NCBI GenBank assembly: GCA_023251255.1
Contig: JAHEZD010000021.1
Coordinates: 1-64,000 of the forward strand
From: Chitinophagaceae bacterium
GTDB taxonomy: Bacteria > Bacteroidota > Bacteroidia > Chitinophagales > Chitinophagaceae
Length of the DNA stretch: 64,000 nucleotides
Direction: 5' to 3'
Every line of letters starts with the position of its first letter. Within the stretch, counting starts at the first letter, position 1. The translations under genes were made by a program, and so were the position numbers. This document shows, one piece after another, positions 1-7,717 of this stretch. Below the pieces are notes generated by a model. It saw nothing but the letters and a program-made list of their open reading frames with translations. It was not told the DNA's origin and ran no database searches.

Positions 1-329
1 TTCTTTTCCATTTCACCTCCCCTTCTGGATATCTTTTATTCTTGCACAACCCTTACCCACATTGCCTCACAAGGAATATTTTCTTTTATTAGCTTGACGC
101 TAATACGCAAAATGCGGGACCACAAAAAAGTAAGGCAAAAAAAGGCTAGGACAACCCAATGGCTCCGCCTGTTTGTCCACCAGCGCTGCCCTAAGTGTAG
201 CCCGCTGTGTTTTATTGCTGGATGGTTGGGCTTTTTAGATTGCTTACGTACATGTATGAGTGGAATATGTCTTCCAGCACTGCATCCGCTCCTTTGAAAA
301 AATATGCTTTGCATTTTTTCAATTCCGCA

Positions 330-522
330 CAGGTGCGGAACCGAAGCGGCTGGGGTGCTTAGGTTGACACTGCGCAGGTGGAGTTTGGGTAGCAGGTAAA
401 TTAATAAATGGGCCACTGATTTCCGGTTGCTATTAATTGGAGAATATGGATGGCATTCCATGCCTTGCAAAGATGTGTCCACACGATAGGCGCAGGTGCG
501 GAACCGAAGCGGTTGAGGTGCT
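330..522. repeat. 30-bp direct repeat pair (330-359 and 493-522)
   Basis: The string starting CAGGTGCGGAACCGAAGCGG occurs at 330-359 and again at 493-522 with two mismatches in 30 bp. The first copy overlaps a TTCCGCA/TGCGGAA hairpin. No coding function is apparent. Confidence 0.7.
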
Positions 523-660
523 ATGGAGCCTTTAGCAGTTAATGAATTGGTGGCAGCACTATTTACAGCGAGGGGGCCGATTCTCGATGTGGCTTGAATA
601 TTTTACTTTCTCGCAGAGATCTACTAGTCCGGGCATAGGGACGGCTGCGGGGAAGTGAAA

Positions 661-740
661 CCGCCGTCAGGGTAATGATTGATTAGCTATATCTTGTCCA
701 TCCTTAAACCCTGACGGGGTTACGAACCGCCGTCAGGGTA
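661..740. repeat. Inverted and direct CCGTCAGGGT repeats
   Basis: CCGCCGTCAGGGT at 661-673 is repeated at 727-739. Between them the inverted form ACCCTGACGG lies at 708-717. Either pair could form a stem in RNA. This resembles the dispersed palindromic repeats of Bacteroidota intergenic DNA. Confidence 0.6.
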
Positions 741-855
741 TCCATTTACCGTAGCCAGCTTCTAAGTAGTTAGCGCATTTAAAAACAGTATTTCTACGCT
801 ATGTGGCTTGTGAACCATAGTTTATTTTGCAGGTCATTAAAACTAACTACTTATT

Positions 856-2292
856 ATGAAAAAGAAAACCCTTGTATCAATCCTTATTGTATTTGCAGTA
901 GCCAGTACGGTACTGTTTATCCAATGTACATCCAACCCGAAATCGGAGACGAAGGCTGCTTATGATGCGGCCCTTCCGCCCGATTCGCTCTGTTTGGTGC
1001 AGCCTAGTTGGTTTCCCCATAGCCAAACACCTGCACCGGAAGAAGGCATCGGAAGCCCCTTTGATACTTCCAGTACCACCAACCAGATTTTCCACCAATG
1101 GTCATGGAACAAGTTCCTATGGTTGACCAAACCGGATGCTGGTGGTAACCCCTTGTTCCTGAACCAGCTACAGGTGAAGCAGATCAGCACGCAGATGCTG
1201 CCCGTAACCGTTCCGTCAGGCGTATTGGTGGTATTGCAGGACGTGGCCCAGGCAGGATCTGCCAGTGCCGTGCTGCGTAGCAACCCCAATTACAACAGCG
1301 GCAAGGGCGATACGGTGTTTTATTCCATCCACATGAACCCAACCATGTACAAGTTCGCAGATTCTGTTGTTAAAAGAGGGGTGCCCGACAGCAATGGGCT
1401 TACCTATCCGGTAGGCTCCTTTGAAATGAAGGTATCATGGGTGCCGGCTACTGCCATCCCTGCTTCCAAACTGTCACTGTACTATACGGCCATGGCATCA
1501 CTTTCAAGGGACGGCGGAAAAACCTTTGCCAATACCCAAATGGCATTGGTGGGCATGCATGTAGTGGGCGTGGTGCAGAACCATCCCGAGTTTATCTGGG
1601 CAACTTTTGAACACAATGATATTGCTCCCAATTACGATTGGAAGGCCAATTCGGCCAGCTCCGCTACCGACAAGCTGCTGTTCAAAAGCGGTAGCGTAAG
1701 TGGGATCAATGGAATTGTGTACGATACCACCACCAAATTGGGCAAGGCACCTTACCAGGTTTTTGACCTGTTCCAATACGGTGTGCCACGCGACAGCAGC
1801 GGCATATTGATGACTACTTCCCAATCGGAACCCATCAACTTCAATAATGTACAGGGCATTGACCAATGTGTGCAGTCCCAGTTGCAGGACGTATGGAAGA
1901 ACTATTTCTACAATGGGTCCATCTGGTTGAACATGGATGGCACCACGCCCCAGCGGCAGGCTTTCATTATTGACAGCCTCCGTTTTGCCATCAGTAACGG
2001 AACCACGGGAAGCTACGCACGTGGAAGCCTCAACTGTGCCAACGTTACCATGGAAACCTTTACGCAAACCTTCCAGACAAGTATTGATAAAGTGAACGTG
2101 ACCACACTGGCCAATTGTTTTAGCTGCCACCATTCACCCTCCTTTGCCAATTCAAAGAACGTATCCCCACTGTACCTGAGCCATGTGTTCCAGGATTACC
2201 TGCTTGCCCAGAAAGGCAATTCCGTGCAGAAAGTGGAGAGCATCAAGCTGAACGAAGAAAGGCTTATCCTGAAGCAGCAACGGAAACTGTAA
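856..2292 (+). CDS. Putative exported c-type heme protein
   Basis: This is a 478-residue protein of no family I recognise. It starts with a lysine-rich N-terminus and a hydrophobic stretch ending in FIQC at about residue 24. That could be a lipoprotein signal, although Gln before the Cys is unusual. Near the C-terminus it has one c-type heme attachment motif, C-F-S-C-H (C421, C424, H425), followed by HSP, so export to the periplasm is likely. The middle has no motif I can name; it contains segments such as FEMKVSW and NHPEFIWATFEHND, seen in uncharacterised Bacteroidota proteins annotated as cytochrome-like. The ATG at 856 follows an A-rich leader. It stands alone and converges with the leftward beta-barrel gene at a shared terminator. 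A role in electron transfer is inference only. Confidence 0.7.
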   Translation: MKKKTLVSILIVFAVASTVLFIQCTSNPKSETKAAYDAALPPDSLCLVQPSWFPHSQTPAPEEGIGSPFDTSSTTNQIFHQWSWNKFLWLTKPDAGGNPLFLNQLQVKQISTQMLPVTVPSGVLVVLQDVAQAGSASAVLRSNPNYNSGKGDTVFYSIHMNPTMYKFADSVVKRGVPDSNGLTYPVGSFEMKVSWVPATAIPASKLSLYYTAMASLSRDGGKTFANTQMALVGMHVVGVVQNHPEFIWATFEHNDIAPNYDWKANSASSATDKLLFKSGSVSGINGIVYDTTTKLGKAPYQVFDLFQYGVPRDSSGILMTTSQSEPINFNNVQGIDQCVQSQLQDVWKNYFYNGSIWLNMDGTTPQRQAFIIDSLRFAISNGTTGSYARGSLNCANVTMETFTQTFQTSIDKVNVTTLANCFSCHHSPSFANSKNVSPLYLSHVFQDYLLAQKGNSVQKVESIKLNEERLILKQQRKL

Positions 2293-2382
2293 ATATCGTG
2301 GCTCCATTGAAAGATGGACCAAGGTTAGGATAGGGTATGTTTCGACTATCCATTTTTTATCCTGACAGGAAAGACAAGGAAG

Positions 2383-2432
2383 TATATACAATAAAAGGCC
2401 CACCTGTACAGGTGGGCCTTTTATTGTATATA
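2383..2432. terminator. 50-bp perfect palindrome, bidirectional terminator
   Basis: The sequence is a perfect 50-bp inverted repeat centred between 2407 and 2408. Its core is AAAAGGCCCACCTG/CAGGTGGGCCTTTT, so each strand ends a GC-rich stem with a T run. It lies between the convergent genes ending at 2292 (plus) and 2458 (minus) and should terminate both. Confidence 0.9.
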
Positions 2433-2457
2433 GTGTTTCCGCTCCAAGCCATCCACT

Positions 2458-3216
2458 TTATGCCTTGTGGTGCCTGTTAAGGTACCAATGGAAACCTGCA
2501 CCGAGGCTGATGCCATTGGTGGCTGTTTTTTCGTCGTAATTGTTGTTGGTGACCGTTACGTTGCTGGTGTTCTTGTTCGTGTTCACCGTAGTGTTGGCCG
2601 TGCCGTTTTTGGAGGAGGTGTAAGCATAACCAAGTGCCACGTCCAGGGCCACTGAAGGGCCGAAGAAGTGTGCAAGCCCTATGCTGGCCCCTGCGTTCCA
2701 GTTGAAGATATTGGACACTTTGCCGTCACTGGTATAGGTGCTGTTCATGTTCTCCCCATAACCGGAAGAAGCCCCGTTGCCCGTGCCCACCGTTGTGTTT
2801 GCCTGCACGTACAGCAGGTTGTTCGACAGGGTATTGTAGAAATAGTACCGTATGAACGGGCCAATGTTAAGGGTGTAGTTGGTGGCATTGGTGTGTGCGG
2901 TAACGGGTGTGTTCACCGTTGAGGTAGTGGTGGCATCTGTTTTTCTGGACGTGATGTTATAGGTGAGGGTTCCGCCAAGCACAAAATGGTTGGTGAGGAA
3001 AACGCCTACCTGCGGCCCGATATTGAAGCCATAGGTCTTGGTGTCCGTGCTCTTGTTGATGTTTGTTCCGCTGGTGTAATCGAGGTTGTCGGACGCGGAG
3101 GAGTAGGAAGTGCTGCCCACTGTGGTACCCAGCAGTACCGTGCCTTTTGCTATTTGTGCATGTGCCGCAGCGGTACACACAATGGTGTACACGGCCGCAA
3201 TGAAGATCTTTTTCAT
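2458..3216 (-). CDS. Outer-membrane beta-barrel protein
   Basis: This 252-residue protein has an N-terminal signal peptide cleaved after AHA (about residue 20). An all-beta body follows, with alternating aromatic/polar strands (for example GPQVGVFLTNHFVLGGTLTY, LNIGPFIRYYF) and Thr/Asn-rich loops. The chain ends in a strand with an aromatic near the end (ISLGAGFHWYLN), as expected for insertion by the BAM machinery. The size and strand count fit the small eight-stranded OmpW/OmpA-like barrel families. Its cargo or partner is unknown. A 154-bp MITE-like repeat lies only 38 bp upstream of the start codon, so its promoter may lie within or beyond that element. Confidence 0.8.
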   Translation of the reverse strand: MKKIFIAAVYTIVCTAAAHAQIAKGTVLLGTTVGSTSYSSASDNLDYTSGTNINKSTDTKTYGFNIGPQVGVFLTNHFVLGGTLTYNITSRKTDATTTSTVNTPVTAHTNATNYTLNIGPFIRYYFYNTLSNNLLYVQANTTVGTGNGASSGYGENMNSTYTSDGKVSNIFNWNAGASIGLAHFFGPSVALDVALGYAYTSSKNGTANTTVNTNKNTSNVTVTNNNYDEKTATNGISLGAGFHWYLNRHHKA

Positions 3217-3254
3217 GGTCTAGATTTTACTGTTTGAAAAAATAAAATATCCGG

Positions 3255-3408
3255 CTATCGGATGAAGGAAAGTAATGAGCATTTGTGCTGTCATACAGAG
3301 CCCCGAATAGTCGGGATTTTCAACCTGTCGAAGTATGAAGAACGAAATCTTAATTCGATAAAAGGTTTCGACTAAGCTCAACCTGACATACTTTCCTTCA
3401 TCCGATAG
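3255..3408 (-). repeat. MITE-like element, copy 1 (154 bp)
   Basis: Perfect 20-bp terminal inverted repeats (CTATCGGATGAAGGAAAGTA at 3255-3274 and its reverse complement at 3389-3408) enclose about 114 bp without an ORF. A second copy at 51.8 kb distance (55051-55205) is nearly identical over its whole length. The interior has the CGACTAAGCTCAACCTGACA string common in Bacteroidota palindromic repeats. A non-autonomous mobile element is the simplest reading; no transposase is present in the window. Confidence 0.8.
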
Positions 3409-3985
3409 TCAAAAAACAAATTTTTAAAACAGCCGGCCGGCATGTCCTAACAGGTAGAACCTTAAACCGGGCAAGGGTTTAAGATGGACAGGTTAAATAG
3501 AAGAATTTAACATGGTTGGACCTATTGAAAATGAAAGGCTGCAGAAGCTGCTTGGGTTGCTTCCTTCGTCGCGGTCGATACCATATTGGATTGACGGCCT
3601 TTTTTTGTCCCTGTTCCGGGCCTTAAGCGTGGCCGGACGCATGCGGAATTGGGGATGGAGTATCTAACCTGTATAAAATTTTGCGTAACGTCAGTTAAGT
3701 GTTCACATCATTGCCCTTTGGCTTCAGCCAAGGGATAATGATATTGGTTGGGGGGTATTGGCTTTAGCCCAAGCCTTACGTTTTGGGCTAGGCCCAAGTA
3801 GTGATAGTTCTTTTCATAGCCCCGACCTGAAGCCCGCCTGAACGCCCGCCCGTGCCAGTTCGGACGGGGATGGGGAACGGGCAGGGATCGGGGCTATGAA
3901 ACCTTTATACCTATTAACGCATTATGCTATTTTGAACTTCAAAAGCGAAGGGAAATTAACCCCACCAACGGATGATGCTTCCTTT
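3409..3985. other. Non-coding spacer with long inverted repeat
   Basis: No gene is visible. A perfect 14-bp inverted repeat, TTTCATAGCCCCGA (3812-3825) and its complement (3888-3901), encloses a GC-rich, partly self-complementary centre. The preceding segment repeats GGCTTCAGCC/GGCTTTAGCC-type motifs (about 3720-3795). The structure may terminate transcripts running leftward from the downstream operon. Confidence 0.55.
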
Positions 3986-4621
3986 TCAATAAGAAAGCTC
4001 AATGGTGGATTTAAAAGTATCCTCATCGGCTAAATGGTTCACGATGTAATGGGCAAGGTCGGCACGCGAAATTTTTGAAGGCCTGTTTAAATGTCCGTTT
4101 ATACTTGTTCTGTATTTACCAGTGTACTTGGAATTCCTGAGCCAAGGTGGGCGGATAATTGTCCAGTTCAAATTTGATGCACTGATTATTTTTTCCATCA
4201 GGAGCATATCAGCATAACTGTATCTGAATAGCCGCTGCAGGATGTTTTTTGTAATAAACTTCATTGTGAAGGAACTATTGGGTGGAACAATTACCGCACC
4301 TGCTGAAAGGCAAATGATGCGATTGACATTTTCCTGTTGCATTGCTTTCATGATATTTCCAACGCCTTCGGAATAGACCGTTGTGGGTTCCCTTTTCTGA
4401 ATGCCCAAACAAGAAATGACCACATCTTTTCCTTTGATTGCCTTTTCAAAACTGTGCTGCTGGAATACATTGCCTTTAATAATTTCCAAATGCGGATGTT
4501 GGAGTGTGAACGCATCGGGATTCCTGAGAACAATCGTAACATGGTGCCCAGCTTCCAATGCTTGTTGAACAACCAGTTTGCCTGTGCCACCTGATGCCCC
4601 GAATACAAGTACTTTTTTCAT
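3986..4621 (-). CDS. NAD(P)-binding oxidoreductase (atypical SDR / NmrA-like)
   Basis: This 211-residue protein opens with a Rossmann nucleotide-binding motif, GASGGTG, at residues 8-14. A beta-strand/Arg pair follows (VTIVLRNPD, about 29-37) that usually favours NADP. Downstream it carries VISCLG and the ICLSAGAVIVPP strand. It has no Tyr-x-x-x-Lys pair, which fits the atypical NAD(P)H-binding group (NmrA, flavin reductase B-like) rather than classical SDRs. It is the last gene of the leftward operon that starts at 6480 and begins 6 bp after the ABM-like gene ends. The company of a cytochrome, an ABM protein, DoxX and MarR suggests a redox or electrophile response, which is inference. Confidence 0.8.
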   Translation of the reverse strand: MKKVLVFGASGGTGKLVVQQALEAGHHVTIVLRNPDAFTLQHPHLEIIKGNVFQQHSFEKAIKGKDVVISCLGIQKREPTTVYSEGVGNIMKAMQQENVNRIICLSAGAVIVPPNSSFTMKFITKNILQRLFRYSYADMLLMEKIISASNLNWTIIRPPWLRNSKYTGKYRTSINGHLNRPSKISRADLAHYIVNHLADEDTFKSTIELSY

Positions 4622-4627
4622 GTGATT

Positions 4628-5098
4628 CTATTGGTTTCCCATTTTTTTATACATGCCCCGGTCAATGATGATATTTAATCTTTTAAGCATGCCTTGCATG
4701 TCAAAACCTTCTCTTTTATATTCGGCCTGCACTGCTTCTTTTGCTTTTCTAATTGCATCTTCGTTTTTCCAAATTGCTACGGTTATGACAATTAGGTTCC
4801 CCTGCTCATCTGTTCGTTCATAAGCGTTATCCGCAATGAAGCCGGGTAGTTTTTTAATGAAATTCCTATTGATGCTCATCCTTTCGCTAAACTCCTGAAC
4901 GGCATTTTGGGGAACAAGAAATTTGTCAATAAAAATCTGTTCTGGGCTATCTTGTTTTTTGCTTGTTTGAATGGTGTCCATGACTGCTTGTTTGTTTGAA
5001 TTGCTTGTTTGGGAATGGATTTTAGTTGCGAAGGCAAACAGGATGATGAAGCTGATACATCCTGTTGCAATCCGATAAGTTGTTCTGTTCCTTTTCAT
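4628..5098 (-). CDS. Secreted ABM (antibiotic biosynthesis monooxygenase)-like protein
   Basis: This 156-residue protein has an N-terminal signal or anchor (hydrophobic residues about 10-28, then TKIHSQ). It is followed by one dimeric alpha/beta-barrel ABM domain: FLVPQNAVQEFSERM, LPGFIADNAYER, LIVITVAIWKNEDAIRKA. The ABM family includes quinol monooxygenases and heme-degrading enzymes, as well as members with no known activity. The export signal is less common in the family. It is the fourth gene of the DoxX-led operon. Substrate unknown. Confidence 0.75.
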   Translation of the reverse strand: MKRNRTTYRIATGCISFIILFAFATKIHSQTSNSNKQAVMDTIQTSKKQDSPEQIFIDKFLVPQNAVQEFSERMSINRNFIKKLPGFIADNAYERTDEQGNLIVITVAIWKNEDAIRKAKEAVQAEYKREGFDMQGMLKRLNIIIDRGMYKKMGNQ

Positions 5099-5247
5099 TT
5101 TAAATGATTGTTTATTTGTGATATTTTGCCTCTTTACTTGACAATTTGATTAGCAGGGTTATGATGCAGCGATGGACCACCATTGGTGTTGAAAAGAAAA
5201 TCCTGATCTCGCGGACCATGTTTTGTATTGAATTTTTCATCTACCTT

Positions 5248-5598
5248 TTATTTGCGTAAAGTGAAAACATAGTTTCTCAGCCTTTGTACCTCCACTCCTG
5301 AAAGTTGACTTTTAAAAGAGGGCATGGCATTTTTGCCGTTTGAGATTTGTTGGGTAACCGAAGCACTATCTGATTGGCTTGTTTGAAGATTGGCTGCATT
5401 GCCAATTCCTGCTGTGCCATCGTTGCCATGACAAGTGGCACATTTTTTTTCAAATAAATCCTTGCTTTTATCTTCTGCAACTCCGGTTTCATTTGTTGCT
5501 GGTTGGCTACTTGCAGTGTTTGATGTAGGATTATTGTTTGAACAAGCTGCCAATAGTAGCAACGAAGCGATAATTGGAATAAGGTTTTTGTATTTCAT
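5248..5598 (-). CDS. Cytochrome c lipoprotein
   Basis: This 116-residue protein has a lipoprotein signal with lipobox LAAC (Cys19) and a low-complexity Asn/Thr/Ser linker. A class I cytochrome c domain follows, with heme motif C53-A-T-C56-H57 and probable distal ligand Met92 in the NAMPSF segment. The closing helix LSGVEVQRLRNYVFTLRK is typical. It should be tethered in the periplasm or outer membrane and carry electrons. It is the third gene of the operon, 14 bp after the preceding membrane-protein gene. Confidence 0.88.
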   Translation of the reverse strand: MKYKNLIPIIASLLLLAACSNNNPTSNTASSQPATNETGVAEDKSKDLFEKKCATCHGNDGTAGIGNAANLQTSQSDSASVTQQISNGKNAMPSFKSQLSGVEVQRLRNYVFTLRK

Positions 5599-5612
5599 TT
5601 TGCAATCTGTGT

Positions 5613-6092
5613 TTAATTGAATTTGAAGGCACTTAAAATAAAAATGACAATGAACATGGTTATTTGTGAAATGTGGAACCAGTTGATGTTGGTTTTGACT
5701 CTTGAAAATGCCGCTTCCCTATTTTCTGCTGCCGTTTCTGCGAATAGGAGGGTTTTCAATTTTATGGCTTGTCTTCTTCCAACCGCTAATCCGTTTATGA
5801 TAATTGCTATTACCAAACCGAACTTTATGCGGAACCAGGTCTGTTCCCCAAATGCACCATTGGTTAAATACATCATTGTTATTCCTGAAAGAATCAGGAG
5901 CATAATTCCTATGCCAAAGAGCATGGGGAATTTTGAAACAGTTTGGTTAATGGCGATGGCTTTTAGTTTGTCATTGGCAAATTGTTTCCAAAAGTGTTTG
6001 GTGATTACAAAGTCCACGAATGTGGTTCCTGCCATCATGGTAAGCCCGATAATATGTGTTACCAGGGCGATATGGTATAGTGTTGCGCTCAT
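5613..6092 (-). CDS. Four-helix integral membrane protein (CopD/DUF2269-like)
   Basis: This 159-residue protein has four predicted transmembrane helices: residues about 5-25, 52-74, 84-102 and 138-156. Histidines in or near the first and last helices (H7, H13, H142) could bind heme b or a metal, as in the CopD / DUF2214-type membrane families. It starts 4 bp after the DoxX-like gene and is followed by a cytochrome c lipoprotein, so a membrane electron-transfer pair is plausible. The family assignment is tentative; the membrane topology is clear. Confidence 0.65.
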   Translation of the reverse strand: MSATLYHIALVTHIIGLTMMAGTTFVDFVITKHFWKQFANDKLKAIAINQTVSKFPMLFGIGIMLLILSGITMMYLTNGAFGEQTWFRIKFGLVIAIIINGLAVGRRQAIKLKTLLFAETAAENREAAFSRVKTNINWFHISQITMFIVIFILSAFKFN

Positions 6093-6096
6093 TGTA

Positions 6097-6480
6097 TTAT
6101 TTGGTTAAAGGGTTTTGTAATAAATCTCTTCTTGACACGTAGTGAATGCTTACTAGAATGAGTATTAGGTCAACTGACACGAATAGTATTTTGGAAATTG
6201 GATCGCCACTGCATATATGTGCTATTAAAGCCGATAGCATTGCAATTACGAACCCCGCATAAACCCATTCCTTTACCCTAACCGGAATGAAGGGAAGTAA
6301 AAGAACGAGTGCCCCAATAATTTTTGCACTGACCAGTTCTATCCTAAAATAATCCGGGAACCCAAGTTTTCTTAAATCTTGTGCATGGGTATAGGAGAAG
6401 AAAGCACTGAAGGCGATGAAGAGGCTAATGAAGCTTTTGACCACCCAATAGAGGACCTTGTGTTGTTTTACTTGTTCCAT
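6097..6480 (-). CDS. DoxX-like membrane protein
   Basis: This 127-residue, four-helix protein matches the DoxX family pattern: first helix VVKSFISLFIAFSAFF, then a short loop with DLRKLGFPDYFRIELVSAKIIGALVLLLPF and KEWVYAGFVIAMLSALIAHICSGD. The segment linking Pro-rich helix 2 with the EWxYAGF motif is the most characteristic part of small DoxX proteins. These proteins are linked to membrane redox chemistry and oxidative stress, but their exact role is unsettled. It is the promoter-proximal gene of a leftward operon divergent from marR, with a palindromic operator-like site in the promoter. Confidence 0.85.
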   Translation of the reverse strand: MEQVKQHKVLYWVVKSFISLFIAFSAFFSYTHAQDLRKLGFPDYFRIELVSAKIIGALVLLLPFIPVRVKEWVYAGFVIAMLSALIAHICSGDPISKILFVSVDLILILVSIHYVSRRDLLQNPLTK

Positions 6481-6519
6481 TGTTTGCTTTTATTTATTTC
6501 GGTAACGATTTAATTATTG

Positions 6520-6552
6520 TAAAAATAGTACGTTAACGTACTAATATCCAAA
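6520..6552 (-). promoter_or_regulatory. Operon promoter with embedded 18-bp palindrome (putative MarR operator)
   Basis: On the minus strand TTTG (6549-6552) is followed after 21 bp by TATTTTTA (6520-6527), matching the Bacteroidota -33/-7 pattern at 7 of 8 positions in the -7 box. A perfect 18-bp palindrome, TAGTACGTTAACGTACTA (6526-6543), fills the spacer and overlaps the -7 box. The adjacent divergent gene encodes a MarR regulator, so the palindrome is its likely operator. Binding would block the operon promoter. Confidence 0.75.
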
Positions 6553-6601
6553 TTTACGGAGCAAAATTTTTAGCTTTACTCCGAAAACGAAATATAATGT
6601 C

Positions 6602-7237
6602 ATGAATAAAACAGTAGAATTAGTGAACCATTGGGGTGCGTTTGAGCAAAAACATCCAAAGGGTAGCATAGAAGAGTTTTGCCGTCATTACCTTGCACAC
6701 CAACGGCAGCAAAAAACAAAAGGTACTTTAGTGGGTGGTGTTATTCCACCCATCAATGACGGATTGTTGCTGAAAATAATTGGTAGGATAAGTAAGCTGA
6801 ACATGGCCTACGCCAATATTGCACTGAAGGGAACAGGGGTAAACCAGATTGAGGAGTTCGGGATCTTGCTTACCATAAAACAGGAGAGGAACCCCAAAAA
6901 AACAGAAGTGATCTACGCTAACTTATTCGAACTTTCGAGTGGAACCGATATGTTGAACCGCATGAAAAAAAGGGGGCTCATTAAAGAGTATGAAGACAAG
7001 GAAGATAAACGGTCGAAAAGAATTGAACTAACTGCAAAAGGGGAGAAAATTACGGCTGCTTGCAAAACAAAGATTTTAAGGAACGCAACGATGTTAATGA
7101 ATGATTTGACCGAGGATGATAAGGAAATTTGTATTCAATTATTGAAAAGCATAGAGATAAAATTCTCGTCTTTATGGCAAAAGCACAAAGGGAAAGATTT
7201 TGAGGAAATATTTGATGAGGTTATCGGGGGGAATTAA
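6602..7237 (+). CDS. MarR-family transcriptional regulator
   Basis: This 211-residue winged-helix protein is longer than the usual 140-160 residues because of an N-terminal extension of about 50 residues. The DNA-binding core is visible as FGILLTIKQE, TDMLNRMKKRGLIKEYEDKEDKRSKRIELTAKGEK: recognition helix followed by the DxRSxRIxLTxxG wing that marks MarR proteins. C-terminal helices would complete the dimer interface. It is divergent from the DoxX operon and 58 bp from an 18-bp palindrome, so it probably represses that operon, with release by a phenolic, quinone or oxidant ligand. The ligand is unknown. Confidence 0.88.
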   Translation: MNKTVELVNHWGAFEQKHPKGSIEEFCRHYLAHQRQQKTKGTLVGGVIPPINDGLLLKIIGRISKLNMAYANIALKGTGVNQIEEFGILLTIKQERNPKKTEVIYANLFELSSGTDMLNRMKKRGLIKEYEDKEDKRSKRIELTAKGEKITAACKTKILRNATMLMNDLTEDDKEICIQLLKSIEIKFSSLWQKHKGKDFEEIFDEVIGGN

Positions 7238-7717
7238 ACTTCCTTTACATATAGGCCCATCCCTTTTTAGCTGCATCCTTGTATGCTGCCCAAGTGGGGC
7301 AGGACGTTGGAGTTTATGGATTGGGGCTAATTCGAGAATGCAGGACCTTGCCTCATAGAACGTAACGTCAAGGCGGATGCTCAACCGGAATCCGTACAAC
7401 AGGAACTGCCGTATAAAGGGCCATTGTTCTGCCAGTGGCGGCGGGTTCACCTTGGTGTCCACAGTTTTCCCTTGCCACAATTACATTTCGGCAATTTTTT
7501 TAGGCAGCATTTGCAAATGGGTGGGGAAAGGATCAGCAATATTTTTTTCAGCATGGGCAGTGTGGTTGACGGCGTTAACAAGGATACGGCCGGAAATTCC
7601 ACTGCTGCTTTTGCCGTTAAAAATTAGGTAAGATGAATGGTTCCCCTCTTTTAATCGCAGTGGCCTGACATTGTATTGCCAAATTTGAAAACCGCAGCGC
7701 ACTGCCATAGCACTGAG
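7238..7717. other. Spacer without a convincing gene
   Basis: About 480 bp separate marR from the end of the thiamine operon. Several short frames exist but none shows family motifs. One minus-strand frame (about 7450-7620) is Cys-rich near its end (CKCCLKKLPKCNCGKG) but has no good start and is not reported as a gene. No strong terminator hairpin was seen by eye after thiF. Confidence 0.5.

Larger units (their letters stand above)
1..855. other. Non-coding region with repeats, no convincing gene
   Basis: No reading frame here resembles a protein family. The longest (about 148 codons on the minus strand) has the composition of a chance frame. The stretch holds a hairpin with a T-rich flank at about 296-320 (GAAAAAAT...ATTTTTTC), a GC-rich hairpin at 324-341 (TTCCGCA/TGCGGAA), a 30-bp direct repeat and a three-copy CCGTCAGGGT motif, listed separately. 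It looks like a repeat-laden spacer before the gene at 856. Confidence 0.6.

Noticed and set aside
36-482. 148-codon minus-strand frame in the first 500 bp
   Set aside because: Composition and lack of any motif fit a chance frame; it runs through two hairpins and one copy of a direct repeat.
1504-2133. 209-codon minus-strand frame opposite the c-heme protein
   Set aside because: Shadow of a well-supported plus-strand gene with signal peptide and CxxCH motif.
3255-3408. Element read as a CRISPR unit or small RNA gene
   Set aside because: Only two distant copies with inverted ends; no array of spacers and no promoter-terminator layout.
7377-7708. Several overlapping frames, including a Cys-rich minus frame (CKCCLKKLPKCNCGKG) in the marR-thiF spacer
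   Set aside because: No proper start codon or family; overlapping frames on both strands have equal claim.
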